NCBI GenBank assembly: GCA_038239305.1
Contig: JBBSEW010000013.1
Coordinates: forward strand, 4,475 to 68,474
DNA: 64,000 nucleotides
Origin: JALYUA01 sp038239305
GTDB lineage: Bacteria; Acidobacteriota; Thermoanaerobaculia; UBA5066; Gp7-AA6
Direction: 5' to 3'
The notes under the pieces are model-generated. The model searched no databases. It was not told where the DNA came from and was given only the letters and a program-made list of their open reading frames with translations. A program made the translations under genes and the position numbers. This document shows, piece by piece, positions 47,831 to 57,119 of this stretch (position 1 is the stretch's first letter; each line of letters opens with the position of its first letter).

Positions 47831-47978
47831 CCCGTACGAGGCCATGAGTGAGGGAGCCCGCCGAAATCAGTCTCTTGCTCCCCTGGGGCTGCGACCGAAC
47901 TACGAGCGGCGGCCACGGGTTCCCCTGAGGAACGAGGCCGCCGCGTGCCTCGGTAGGGAGGCGCCGCCGGCGGCGGGC
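47811..47978. repeat. MITE-like segment with 32-base imperfect inverted ends
   Basis: Positions 47811-47842 and 47947-47978 are inverted copies matching at about 28 of 32 bases (GCCCGCCGCCGGCGG ... CGAGGC), enclosing about 104 bases without a coding frame. The left arm overlaps the end of the composite element. The size and ends fit a small non-autonomous element or a large RNA hairpin; no target duplication was recognised. Confidence 0.5.
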
Positions 47979-48088
47979 GGATCTCGAGCCACGCTGCCGG
48001 AATCCGCTCGACCGGAGACGCCGGGTTCCCTCGCTTTGTTCGAGTAACCGAATGGCGCGAATCCTGCGGCCGATATCCCTTCGGTAGA

Positions 48089-48955
48089 GTGGCGCTTTAC
48101 AATCGCCCCGTGCCTTCCATCGACCGCGTCCGCGTGCTCTCCCGGGATGCTTCCGGCGAGATCGAACGCATGGATGCGCTGGCGGTCGAGGAGCCCCTCG
48201 AGATCCGCCTCCAGTCCGAGGCCAGCGGGGCGGCCGAGCCCTTCGTCACGACGATGCGGACCCCCGGGCAAGACGAGGATCTCGCCGCCGGGCTGCTGTT
48301 TGCCGAAGGAGTCCTGGTCGAGCGATCCGATCTCCTCCGGCTGGGGCGCCCGGCGGATCCGCGGATCGACCCGGAGCTGCGGGAAAATGTCGTCGTCGCC
48401 ACGATCTCCGAAGCGGCGCTCTCGCGTAGCACGGCGCTGCGCCGCCGGACGGTCATGGGGTCGGCGTGCGGCGTGTGCGGGAAGACTTCGATCGAGAACG
48501 TGATTCCGGCGGATCGGCCGCCGATTGCATCGGATCTCGTCGTTTCCTCCGAGCTGTTGCTCGCCCTCCCCGACCGGCTCCGGCAGGGCCAGTCCGTCTT
48601 CGGCGAGACGGGCGGGCTGCACGCCGCCGGGCTCTTCGACCGGGAGGGCCGCCCGGGCGCCATTCGAGAGGACGTCGGGAGGCACAACGCGGTCGATAAG
48701 CTGGTCGGGTACTTCTGGCGGGAGAACCGGTTTCCGCTATCCGACTTCGTGCTGGTCGTCTCCGGCCGTGCAGGTTTCGAGATCGCCCAGAAAGCGGCGG
48801 CTGCCGGAATCCCGATCGCCGCCTCGGTCTCCGCGCCGTCGAGCCTCGCCGTCGAGCTCGCCGACGCCGCCGGCCTCACTCTCGTCGGCTTCCTCCGGCC
48901 TCCGCGCTACAACATCTACTCCCATCCGAAAAGGATCCGCGCCGGCCCTTCGTAA
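48089..48955 (+). CDS. fdhD: Formate dehydrogenase accessory sulfurtransferase FdhD
   Basis: A 288-residue FdhD protein that carries sulfur from a cysteine desulfurase to the molybdenum/tungsten bis-MGD cofactor of formate dehydrogenase. It shows 'RTPGQDEDLAAGLLFAEGV', the Cys loop 'GSACGVCGKTSIE' used for sulfur transfer, 'FGETGGLHAAGLFD', 'REDVGRHNAVDKLVG' and 'SGRAGFEIAQKAAAAGIPI'. The GTG at 48089 is used; a GTG seven codons later is possible. It is just upstream of the formate dehydrogenase genes. Confidence 0.93.
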   Translation: MALYNRPVPSIDRVRVLSRDASGEIERMDALAVEEPLEIRLQSEASGAAEPFVTTMRTPGQDEDLAAGLLFAEGVLVERSDLLRLGRPADPRIDPELRENVVVATISEAALSRSTALRRRTVMGSACGVCGKTSIENVIPADRPPIASDLVVSSELLLALPDRLRQGQSVFGETGGLHAAGLFDREGRPGAIREDVGRHNAVDKLVGYFWRENRFPLSDFVLVVSGRAGFEIAQKAAAAGIPIAASVSAPSSLAVELADAAGLTLVGFLRPPRYNIYSHPKRIRAGPS

Positions 48956-48990
48956 TTGTCGAAAAAGAGAACGCTTCGCGGCGGCGCAGA

Positions 48991-49030
48991 TTGACGTTGA
49001 CATTGCGGGCGTGCGGGCGTCGAATAATGT
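48991..49030 (+). promoter_or_regulatory. Possible promoter of the formate dehydrogenase operon
   Basis: Overlapping TTGACG and TTGACA boxes (48991-49002) are followed by AATAAT at 49023-49028, 40 bases before the fdnG-type ATG. The spacing (20 bases from TTGACA) is longer than ideal, so this is only a candidate. Confidence 0.3.
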
Positions 49031-49069
49031 CCGACTCGAACGTCCTGTTTCCCCGTGAGGAGGTCTGGC

Positions 49070-52000
49070 ATGGAGCTCACGCGCCGGGGATTCTTGAAGG
49101 CTTCGGTGGCGGGCGGGTCGCTCGCCCTCGGATTCGACGTCGGCACGGCGAAGGCCGAGATGCGCGAGTTCAAGATTTCGCGCACCACGGAAACGCGAAG
49201 CACCTGCCCTTACTGCGCGGTCTCGTGCGGGATGATCATCCATACGCTCGGCGACAAGGCGAAAAACGCCACGGCGTCCGTCGTGCACGTCGAAGGCGAC
49301 CCCGAGCACCCGATCAACCGCGGCACGCTCTGCCCCAAGGGCGCCACCGTGAAGGACGACATCAACAGCCCCAACCGGCTGACGAAACCGCGGGTCCGGC
49401 GCCCTGGCTCGGACAAGTGGGAAGACATCACATGGGACGAGGCGATCGCCGGGATCGCGCGGCACGTCAAGACGACGCGCGACAAGTGCTTCGTCGAAAA
49501 GAACGCGAAGGGCCAGACGGTGCGCCGCAATCCCGGCATGGCGATGATCGGCGGCTGCACCGACACGACCGAATTCAATTTCCTCTACTGGAAGAGCGCT
49601 TCCGCCTGGGGGGTCCCGTATCGGGACACCCAGGCCCGTGTTTGACACGGCCCCACGGTGGCCAGTTTGGCCGCCACGTTCGGTCGGGGAGCGATGACAA
49701 ACGGATGGGTCGACATCAAGAATGCCGACGTCGTCCTTTGCATGGGCGGCAATCCCGCGGAGAACCACCCCTGCGGATTCAAGTGGGCGATCGAGGCGCG
49801 GCGCGTCCGTAACGCGAAGATCGTCGTGGTCGATCCGCGCTTCACGCGCACGGCCGCCGTCGCGGATCTCTATTCGCCGGTGCGGGTCGGGTCGGACATC
49901 GCCTACCTGCTCGGCATCATCCGCTACGCGATCGAGACGAAGCGTTACCACGACGAATACGTCAAGATTCACACGAACGCTCCCTACATCGTCGGCGAGA
50001 AGTTCGGATTCGAGGACGGGTTCTTCTCCGGCTTCGACGAGGCGAAGAAGACCTACGACAAGACAGCATGGGGCTACGAAGCCGATGCGAAGTCCAAGAC
50101 CTACTCCGTGGATCCGACGCTCGAGAATCCGCGCTGCGTCTTCCAGCTCCTGAAGAAGCACGTCGACCGCTACACGCCCGAGATGGTCGAGAAGATCTGC
50201 GGAGTGCCGAAGGCGACGTTCCTCAAGGTGGCCGAGCTCGTCACCTCGACGGGCAACGCCCAGAAGGCCGGTACCATCCTGTACGCCCTCGGCTGGACGC
50301 AGCATTCGGTCGGCGTCCAGATGATCCGTGCGGCGGCGATGCTGCAGCTGCTTCTGGGAAACGTCGGCCGGCCGGGCGGCGGCGTCAACGCTCTGCGGGG
50401 CCACTCGAACATCCAGGGCGCGACGGACACGGCGGGCGTTTTCGACATCCTGCCGGGCTATCTCAAGACTCCCGCGGCGGACGCGCAGACGCTCAAGGAC
50501 TACTTCACGGCCTCGACTCCGACGATCCTCGGCAACCAGGCGTGGGCGTCCATGAACTATTGGTCGAACTATCCGAAGTTCATGGTGTCGCTGCTGAAGT
50601 CCCTCTACGGGAAGGCTTCCACGCGGGAGAACGACTGGGGCTACGCCTGGCTCCCGAAGATCGACGGCAACTACTCCTGGATGTACATCTTCGACGACAT
50701 GTATCGCGGCAACTCCAAGCGCGCGGGCGGAGACGAACCGGGGCCGGAGGGTCTCATGACCTTCGGGATGAACCCGGTCGGCATCGGCCCCAACGTGAAG
50801 AAGATGATTGGCGCCCACTCGAAGCTCAAGTGGCTCGTCGTCGTCGAGAACCACGAAGTCGAAACGTCGACGTTCTGGACGGCGCCGAAAGAGTACGGCA
50901 CCCCGGCCGCCTCCGCGATCCCGACCGAGGTGTACCTCCTTCCGGCGAGCAATTTCGCCGAGAAGGACGGCAGTTTCACGAACTCGGCGCGCTGGATCCA
51001 GTGGAAATGGAAGGCCCTCGATCCACCGGGACAGGCAAAGACCGACCAGGAGATCCTCGCGCGCATCTTCCTGGCCGTCCGGGAGCTCTATCGCAAGGAA
51101 GGCGGCGCGTGCCCCGAGCAGGTGGCGAGCGTCTCCTGGGCCTACTCGAATCCGGTCGCTCCGGATCTCGGAGAGGTCCTGAAGGAGTTGAACGGGAAGG
51201 CGCTCGCCGACCTGCCGGATCCGGCCGACAAGACGAAGACGAAAGTCCTCAAGACGGCCGGGCAGCAGCTCGACGGATTCGGCCAGCTGACGGATGACGG
51301 CTCGACCGCGTGCGGGAACTGGCTCATGACCGGCGTGTTCACGGAAGCCGGCAACATGTCCCAGCGCCGGAATCCGGTGGACGACGCGAACGGTCTCGGG
51401 ATGTTTCACAACTGGGGGTTCTCGTGGCCGGCGAACCGCCGCGTCATGTACAACCGCGCGTCCGCCGATGCAAACGGAAAGGCATGGGATCCGACGCGAG
51501 TCGGAATCCAGTGGAACGGCGAAAAGTGGGTCGGCGACGTGCCCGACATCAAGCCGGACTCCCCTCCCGGCCAGTTCGGCGCGTTCATCATGAATGCGGA
51601 GGGCGTCGGCCGCCTGTTCGCGCCGTCCTTGAACGACGGGCCGTTCCCGGAGCATTACGAGGCAGTCGAGGCGCCATGCGACAACGTCCTGCATCCGAAG
51701 GTCACATCGAGCCCGGTCACCGTCCGCTTCAAGTCGGACAAGGACATCTACGGGACGCGAGACAAGTTTCCCATCATCTGCACGACGTACCGGCTCACCG
51801 AGATGTACCACTACTGGACGCAGCATTTGCCCCGCCTGAACATGCTGCAGCCCGGGCAATTCTTCGAGATTCCCGAGGAGCTCGCGAATCAGAAGGGCAT
51901 CGCCAACGGCGACCGCGCGCGAATCACTTCGGCCCGAGGGTCGGTCGAGGGGGTCGCGATGGTGACGAAGCGGCTGCGCCCGATGCAGATCGACGGCAAG

Positions 52001-52156
52001 CCCCTGTGGCAGGTCGGTATGCCGATCCACTGGGGATTCGCGGGTGAAAAGGGTCACACGGGAACGCTCGCCAACATCCTGACTCCAACCGCCATGGATC
52101 CGAACACGTGGACGCCGGAATTCAAGTCCTTCCTCGTCCAGCTCGAGAAAGCCTGA
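49070..52156 (+). CDS. fdnG: Formate dehydrogenase alpha subunit, selenocysteine-containing
   Basis: A 1028-residue molybdopterin enzyme of the FdnG/FdoG type, oxidising formate on the periplasmic side. It has a twin-arginine signal ('LTRRGFLKAS'), the 4Fe-4S cysteines C46, C49 and C53 plus 'GTLCPKGA', and bis-MGD domains. Codon 192 is an in-frame TGA (49643-49645) in 'TQARV-U-HGPTVASLA'. The flanking residues match the selenocysteine site of E. coli FdnG almost exactly, and a SECIS-like hairpin follows at once, so this is selenocysteine rather than a broken gene. The ATG has GAGGAGG upstream. It is followed by the beta, gamma and fdhE genes. Sec insertion needs selA, selB, selC and selD, which are not in the window. 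Confidence 0.95.
49646..49680 (+). promoter_or_regulatory. Bacterial SECIS element
   Basis: Directly after the UGA, bases 49657-49675 can fold as GG-U-GGCC, loop AGUUU, GGCC-G-CC. This is an upper stem with a bulged or wobble U on the 5' side and a loop starting A-G-U, 18 bases after the UGA. The E. coli fdhF element has its AGGUCU loop 17 bases after the UGA and a bulged U at the matching place, so SelB recognition is plausible. Confidence 0.75.
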
Positions 52157-52166
52157 GGACGCGCCG

Positions 52167-53057
52167 ATGAGCACACAGAACCTCGAGATTCGCCGCTCCT
52201 CCGCTTCGCTCTGGGGCTCCTCGTCCGGAATGCGAGTCATCCCCACGGTCTCCAAGTACATCGACACGTCCACCTGTATCGGGTGCAAAGCGTGCGAGGT
52301 GGCCTGCCAGGAATGGAACGACCTGGGCGTCCTCGAGACGACGCAGACGGGCACGTACCAGACGCTTCCGACGCTGCACGCGCAGTACTGGAACCTGATC
52401 CGCTTCAATGAGCGCGATTTTGACGGCGGAATTGCCTGGCTCATGCGCAAAGATCAGTGCATGCACTGCGAGGAACCGGGCTGCCTCGCCGCCTGTCCAG
52501 CGCCTGGCGCCATCGTGCAGTACGAGAATGGAATCGTCGACGTGAATCCCGACCAGTGCATCGGGTGCCGCTACTGCGAGACGGGCTGCCCCTTCGACGT
52601 CCCCCGCTTCCACGAGACGACCGGCAAGATGGCGAAGTGCACGATGTGCGTCGATCGCGTCTCTGTCGGCCTGGAGCCCGCGTGCATCAAGTCCTGCCCC
52701 ACCGGATGCCTCCATTTCGGAACGAAAGAAGACATGCTCACGCTCGCCCGCACCCGCGTCAGCCAGCTGAAGTCCAACGGGTTCGCGGATGCCGGCTACT
52801 ACGATCCGCAGGGCGTCGGCGGCACCGGCGTGGTGACCGTGCTCGCGCATGCGAATCACCTCGACTGGTACAACCTCCCCGCGGATCCGCGCGTGCCGAT
52901 CCTCGTCAAGCTCTGGAAGTCCGTGCTTCGTCCCCTGGGGGCGGTCGCGATCTTCGGAGCGGTCGTCGGCGCGTTCGCCCACTTCATGAATTTCGGGCCC
53001 AAGGAAGTCCAGGGAGCCTCGAATCCGGAAGCGAATCTTCCTCCCCCGCAGAACTAG
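52167..53057 (+). CDS. fdnH: Formate dehydrogenase beta (iron-sulfur) subunit
   Basis: A 296-residue electron-transfer subunit with four ferredoxin-like clusters: 'CIGCKACEVACQEWN', 'CMHCEEPGCLAACP', 'CIGCRYCETGCPFDVP' and 'CTMCVDRVSVGLEPACIKSCPTGCLHFG'. A single helix near the C terminus ('LGAVAIFGAVVGAFAHFM') anchors it in the membrane as in E. coli FdnH. It starts ten bases after the alpha-subunit stop and passes electrons to the cytochrome subunit. Confidence 0.94.
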   Translation: MSTQNLEIRRSSASLWGSSSGMRVIPTVSKYIDTSTCIGCKACEVACQEWNDLGVLETTQTGTYQTLPTLHAQYWNLIRFNERDFDGGIAWLMRKDQCMHCEEPGCLAACPAPGAIVQYENGIVDVNPDQCIGCRYCETGCPFDVPRFHETTGKMAKCTMCVDRVSVGLEPACIKSCPTGCLHFGTKEDMLTLARTRVSQLKSNGFADAGYYDPQGVGGTGVVTVLAHANHLDWYNLPADPRVPILVKLWKSVLRPLGAVAIFGAVVGAFAHFMNFGPKEVQGASNPEANLPPPQN

Positions 53058-53173
53058 ACGCCGGCGGGCAAGATGGGCAGGAGCATGCGAGTGCGAACGC
53101 GAGTGGCAGCGGTTGTGGCGTTAACAGGAGTCCGCCGGAACGGGCCGACGGGACACGGCATGAGGAGAAAGGT

Positions 53174-53875
53174 ATGAGCTCCGCAGTGCGCGACCGGGCC
53201 GTGGACGACGCCGTCACCGTGGCCCGCGACCGGGAGGACGTGGCGGTCGGAAACGAGATCATTCGCCACAAGCTCTCATCGCGGTGGATCCACTGGTCGG
53301 TGGCCGGAACGTTCTTCGTCTGCCTCCTTTCCGGCATGCCGATCTGGACGCCGGTTTTCGGCTGGATGGCGCACCTCTTCGGCGGGCTCGCCACGGCGCG
53401 GGTCATTCATCCGTACGCGGGCATCGCGTTCGTCATCGCTTCGGTCGTGATGTTCTTCCAGTGGCTGGGAGACATGATCCTGCTCCCCTCGGAGCGGGGC
53501 TGGCTCGGGCCCAAGGCCATCGAGTACATGCGCTATCAGGGCGACGACCCGGACGTCGGGAAGTACAACGGCGGACAGAAGCTCTATTTCTTCGGTGTCT
53601 CGCTCGGAGCCGTCGGGCTCTTTCTCTCCGGCCTCGTCATGTGGTTTCCGACCTCGTTCCCGCCGATCGTCCGCCAGCTCTCGTACCTGCTGCACGACTT
53701 CACGTTCATCATGTTCGGCGCGTCGATCGTCGGGCACATCTATCTCTCGACCGCCGCCGAGCCGGGGACCTTCGGGTCGATGATCCGCGGCACGGTCACC
53801 CGGGCCTGGGCCCGCCTGCATCACCCGCGCTGGTATCGCGAAGTCACGGGTGAAGACCGTCCCCCCCGCGGCTGA
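53174..53875 (+). CDS. fdnI: Formate dehydrogenase gamma (cytochrome b556) subunit
   Basis: A 233-residue membrane cytochrome b. It has four helices with His ligand candidates in 'SRWIHWSVAG', 'ARVIHPYAGIAF', 'LLHDFTFIMFGASIVGHIYLST', and the connecting 'PDVGKYNGGQKLYFFGVSLGA' that is conserved in FdnI/FdoI. It moves electrons from the beta subunit to quinone. AGGAG precedes the ATG. The 116-base gap after the beta gene contains a 34-codon frame (53073-53177) ending in ATGA overlap, probably not a gene. The fdhE start lies inside its last codons. Confidence 0.93.
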   Translation: MSSAVRDRAVDDAVTVARDREDVAVGNEIIRHKLSSRWIHWSVAGTFFVCLLSGMPIWTPVFGWMAHLFGGLATARVIHPYAGIAFVIASVVMFFQWLGDMILLPSERGWLGPKAIEYMRYQGDDPDVGKYNGGQKLYFFGVSLGAVGLFLSGLVMWFPTSFPPIVRQLSYLLHDFTFIMFGASIVGHIYLSTAAEPGTFGSMIRGTVTRAWARLHHPRWYREVTGEDRPPRG

Positions 53876-54665
53876 GGCGGCGGCGCAGGCATTCGAGCGC
53901 CGGGCCGCGCGCGCGGCGGAGCTCGCACCGGGCTCCGATTCCGCGCGCGAACCGCTCCTCTTCGCCGCGGACCTCTGCCGGGCTCAGGGCCGCGAGGCCG
54001 CCCAGCTCTGGAAACGCCACGCCGAGGCTCCGCTCGCGGGATCGCTGGCGAAGGACTTCGACCGGCTGGAACCCGGCGTCCGCACGATCTTCCGGTCGAT
54101 CGCGACGCGGGCGCCCGAGCCCCTCGCCGGGGAGGCGGCCGGACGCGAAATCGAGGATCGCGACGTCGCCCGTTCGCGCCTGGAGGTCTACTGGACCGGA
54201 GACCGTGGCGCGGCGGACGACTATCTGTCGCGCGCCGCTCTGCGGCCGTACGCGGAGGTACTTCGGTCCCTCGGCATCGTCCCGGACCGCATCCACCGCC
54301 GCGGCCACTGTCCGGCTTGCGGCGGGCCTCCGGCGATCGGCTCGCGGCGCGATGGCTCCACGATGGAGGGTGCGCGGCGATACCTCGGATGCGTGCAGTG
54401 CGGCGCCGAGTGGCTCTTCGAACGGATCCTCTGCCCGTCCTGCTTCGAGGAGGACCCGGTAAAGCTCCCCTCGTTCCAGAGCGACCGGCATCCGACCGTG
54501 CGTATCGAGGCCTGCGAGAACTGCCGCCGCTATGTGAAGTCGATCGATCTTTCCGAGGATGCCCGCCCCATCCCCGAGATCGACGACCTGCTCTCGATCG
54601 CGATGGATCTCTGGGCGGCCGAGCAGGGATTCACGCGGATCGAGCCCGGGCTCGCCGGCCTCTGA
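53850..54665 (+). CDS. fdhE: Formate dehydrogenase accessory protein FdhE
   Basis: A 271-residue FdhE protein needed for assembly of respiratory formate dehydrogenases. Its C-terminal half has the rubredoxin-like Cys pairs 'CPACGGPP', 'CVQCGAEW', 'CPSCFEED' and 'CENCRRYVKSIDLS', which bind iron. The GTG start overlaps the fdnI end by 26 bases. The pairing supports assembly of the Sec enzyme encoded just upstream. Confidence 0.92.
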   Translation: MKTVPPAAEAAAQAFERRAARAAELAPGSDSAREPLLFAADLCRAQGREAAQLWKRHAEAPLAGSLAKDFDRLEPGVRTIFRSIATRAPEPLAGEAAGREIEDRDVARSRLEVYWTGDRGAADDYLSRAALRPYAEVLRSLGIVPDRIHRRGHCPACGGPPAIGSRRDGSTMEGARRYLGCVQCGAEWLFERILCPSCFEEDPVKLPSFQSDRHPTVRIEACENCRRYVKSIDLSEDARPIPEIDDLLSIAMDLWAAEQGFTRIEPGLAGL

Positions 54666-54669
54666 CGCC

Positions 54670-55119
54670 ATGGCGGAGCCGCCGCCTCCCGAAGACCTCC
54701 TGAGAGATGCCCATCGCGCGCTCCGGGCGCGCTTCGGCGATTTCCGGCAGGCTCTCGAGAGACGCGACGAAACAGCCTACCGGGTCGCGCTCACGGATTT
54801 TCATGCGAATCTCCGCCGCTGGACCTCCGCCCTCGAAGAGACGCTCGTCCCCGCGCTCATGCGCCTCGCTGTTCCGCGAAAGGATCTCTCCCGCGAGATG
54901 CGCCTGGATTTCGTCCAGCTGCGGGAGCTGACCCGCCACATCGGCGAGCAATTTGACGGGCGGGCGCCTCTCTCGGACATTCTGGGCCTGGTGGAGAACC
55001 TCGGCCGCCGGCTGGACGGCCATGGCGTCCAGATCGACCAGGTCTACGCCCCGGCGGCCGCGGGCGCTCTCGACGCCGCGGGCTGGAAAGCGCTCGAAGC
55101 CGCTCGCCCGAGCGCCTGA
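54670..55119 (+). CDS. Helical protein of unknown function at the end of the formate dehydrogenase operon
   Basis: I cannot name this 149-residue protein. It is almost entirely predicted helix. 'HRALRARFGDFRQALERRDETAYRVALTDFHANLRRWTSALEETLVPAL' resembles the first half of hemerythrin-like HHE proteins in spacing, but the metal-binding His pattern is incomplete, so this is a weak lead. It starts four bases after fdhE, so it belongs to the operon. It could be a formate dehydrogenase maturation or redox-sensing partner; that is inference only. Confidence 0.6.
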   Translation: MAEPPPPEDLLRDAHRALRARFGDFRQALERRDETAYRVALTDFHANLRRWTSALEETLVPALMRLAVPRKDLSREMRLDFVQLRELTRHIGEQFDGRAPLSDILGLVENLGRRLDGHGVQIDQVYAPAAAGALDAAGWKALEAARPSA

Positions 55120-55306
55120 GGGGCGTCTCCGCAACAACGCGGCCTGTAACACCCGGGAGCAAGACTCGTATCCGGCAATGGAAGAAGATCTCCGACCAGA
55201 GGCGGGCACCGAACCGGTGGACGACCCGTGGGCATCATCTGCTCTGAAGCGAGCTTCCACGACTCACGCCCAGAACCGATTCGCCTCACACCCCGTCACG
55301 ACGTAT

Positions 55307-55329
55307 CACGTATCGTGTCGCGATACGTG
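55307..55329. repeat. Palindrome in the gap between convergent genes
   Basis: CACGTATCG and CGATACGTG form a perfect 9-base stem with a 5-base loop. Further on, GGGTTGA-AGTCTC words repeat with a 20-base period (55394 and 55414). The 616-base gap 55120-55735 holds no gene I can support; the hairpin may end the formate dehydrogenase transcript, although no T-run follows. Confidence 0.5.
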
Positions 55330-55735
55330 AGCTCCCCTCGGCTCCTGTCAAACGTCATAACGCTTGAGGATCGGAGTTGTCGAGAACTCCGGAGGGTTGA
55401 AAGTCTCCGTCCAGGGTTGAGAGTCTCTACAGAAGAATGCACGTCGTGTCGTGTTCTCGGCGTCTGCGCGCCCGCCGAACCAGAGTGGCACAACGGAAGA
55501 GTTGGTTGTTCCGCGCGGTCCGAGCGGAAGACCGTCTGTCGCCGGAGGCACGCCTCGCCCTCGCGGATCGTCCCGAGTCCGAACTGCCGGTAGGGCGAGC
55601 GCGGCGGAGCATTGAGCCTCCTCCGCTTCCGGTTCCCGGGTCGTCATCGGTTCCCACACCAAAAAACCCGGACGTCCTGCCGCAACTCCCCTGAGTCAGC
55701 CTTTCGATCGGACCGGAGCCCGGGTCGGCCCGGTC

Positions 55736-56095
55736 TCAGCCGAGCTGCGGAAAGTCGGACTCGCCCGCCGAGTCCTCCGCGCGCGGCAGAAGGGTGCGGT
55801 ACGCCGACTGGAGGCGATCCGCGGTCCAGCCGAGAAAGACGCCTTCGCCTCGATAGAGGCTGACCGTCGGCGACAGCTCGATGAGCGAAATCATGCCCTC
55901 GCCCTCGGTCGCGACGGCGCGCAGCCGCCAGGCTGACCGCGTGACAAGGCTCTCGCGGGTACGGATCGGCGAGCGCCCGAGCGACAGGCACCGGACGTCC
56001 TTCAGGCCGCCGAGGGGGTCCTGCGAGCCCGCCGCCTCGCCCCCCGGGCCCTCGCCCGCCGCCGGCCGATGCAGAGTCGGATCTTCGGAGCTCAC
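55736..56095 (-). CDS. Hypothetical protein downstream of moaA
   Basis: I do not recognise this 119-residue protein. The first 30 residues are Gly/Pro-rich. The rest ('LKDVRCLSLGRSPIRTRESLVTRSAWRLRAVATEGEGMISLIELSPTVSLYRGEGVFLGW') alternates hydrophobic and polar residues, like a small beta domain. The GTG start is one base past the moaA stop, so it is probably co-transcribed. Codon use looks like its neighbours. Confidence 0.5.
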   Translation of the reverse strand: MSSEDPTLHRPAAGEGPGGEAAGSQDPLGGLKDVRCLSLGRSPIRTRESLVTRSAWRLRAVATEGEGMISLIELSPTVSLYRGEGVFLGWTADRLQSAYRTLLPRAEDSAGESDFPQLG

Positions 56096-56096
56096 G

Positions 56097-57119
56097 TCAG
56101 CCTCCCCGGGTATGCATCTCGAGGTGAGGATCCCGGCGCAGCCCGGAAGCGTCGACGAGCGGCGCGCGTCCGATCACGGCGAGCCGCTCCTCGGCGCCGC
56201 GATCAGTTCGCGCCGTCCAGGTCTCGGCGAGTATCCGGGAGAGTTCGTCGGTTGCTGCGCCAGACCGGAGCGGCCCCCGCAGATCGAGGCCGACGCTCGC
56301 ATAGAGGCATCGATACCAGAGCCCGTCCGCGGTCAGGCGGCTGCGGTCGCACGTCGCGCAGAAGGGCGCGGTGGTCGAGGCAATGATTCCGAAGACCGTT
56401 CCGTCGGCGAGCCGGAATCGCTCCGCGGGCGCCGAGCTCTTTTCTACGACCGGAGCGGGCACTCCGTGACGCTCCGAGATCCGGTCGAGAATCTCGCGTC
56501 GCGAGACCACTTTCTCCGGAGCCCAATGGGTCGCCCCGCCGACGTCCATATACTCGATGAACCGGACCTCCGCGCCGTTTTGCCGGCCGAAGTCGAGCAG
56601 GTCGAGGATCTCGTCCTCGTTCACGCCGCGGATCATCACGCTGTCGAGCTTGACGCTCGAGAACCCGGCGCGCGAAGCGGCTTCGATTCCCGCAAGCACG
56701 CGCGCATGCTCATCGAACCGCGTGACCGAGGAGAATCGATCCGGCCGCAGCGTGTCGAGGCTGACGGTGATCCGGCGGAGACCGGCCTTCCGAAGATCCG
56801 CGGCGTGGTCCGCGAGGAGCACGCCGTTCGTGGTGAGAGCGAGGTCGGCGAGACCGGTTTTCCCGGCGAGCATCGAAACGAGCGCCGGAAGGTCCCGGCG
56901 GATCAGGGGCTCGCCTCCGGTCAACCGGACGCGGTCGACGCCGACGGCCATGAAAGCGTCGACGAGCGATGAGATCTCCTCGAACGTGAGCACGTCCTCG
57001 CGCGGAAGCCAAACGTAGTGGCGCTCCGGCATGCAGTACTGGCACCGGAGGTTGCACCGGTCCGTGACGGAAATCCGAAGGTTCCGGAGGGGACGGCCGT
57101 GCCGGTCGACGGGGTTCAC
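56097..57119 (-). CDS. moaA: GTP 3',8-cyclase MoaA
   Basis: A 340-residue radical-SAM enzyme for the first step of molybdenum-cofactor synthesis. The SAM cluster cysteines are C22, C26 and C29 ('DRCNLRCQYCMPE'), with 'RLTGGEPLIRRDL', 'TTNGVLL' and 'SLDTL'. The second cluster cysteines are in 'FCATCDRSRLTADGLWYRCL', and the protein ends in the Gly-Gly tail required in MoaA. The GTG at 57119 overlaps the methyltransferase stop (GTGA). It supplies the cofactor for formate dehydrogenase encoded nearby. Confidence 0.94.
   Translation of the reverse strand: MNPVDRHGRPLRNLRISVTDRCNLRCQYCMPERHYVWLPREDVLTFEEISSLVDAFMAVGVDRVRLTGGEPLIRRDLPALVSMLAGKTGLADLALTTNGVLLADHAADLRKAGLRRITVSLDTLRPDRFSSVTRFDEHARVLAGIEAASRAGFSSVKLDSVMIRGVNEDEILDLLDFGRQNGAEVRFIEYMDVGGATHWAPEKVVSRREILDRISERHGVPAPVVEKSSAPAERFRLADGTVFGIIASTTAPFCATCDRSRLTADGLWYRCLYASVGLDLRGPLRSGAATDELSRILAETWTARTDRGAEERLAVIGRAPLVDASGLRRDPHLEMHTRGG

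Noticed and set aside
49070..52156. Formate dehydrogenase alpha subunit as a pseudogene or two genes
   Set aside because: The interrupting TGA lies exactly at the family's selenocysteine site with a SECIS-like hairpin, and both sides are in the same frame and fully conserved.
53073..53177. 34-codon frame between fdnH and fdnI with ATGA overlap to fdnI
   Set aside because: No ribosome site, no hydrophobic or conserved pattern; the overlap alone is weak evidence. It might act as a leader for coupling but I cannot support it.
55120..55735. A gene or selC-type tRNA in the 616-base gap after the formate dehydrogenase operon
   Set aside because: Short frames there lack ribosome sites and composition bias, and I could not fold a tRNA with a TTC loop and acceptor stem.
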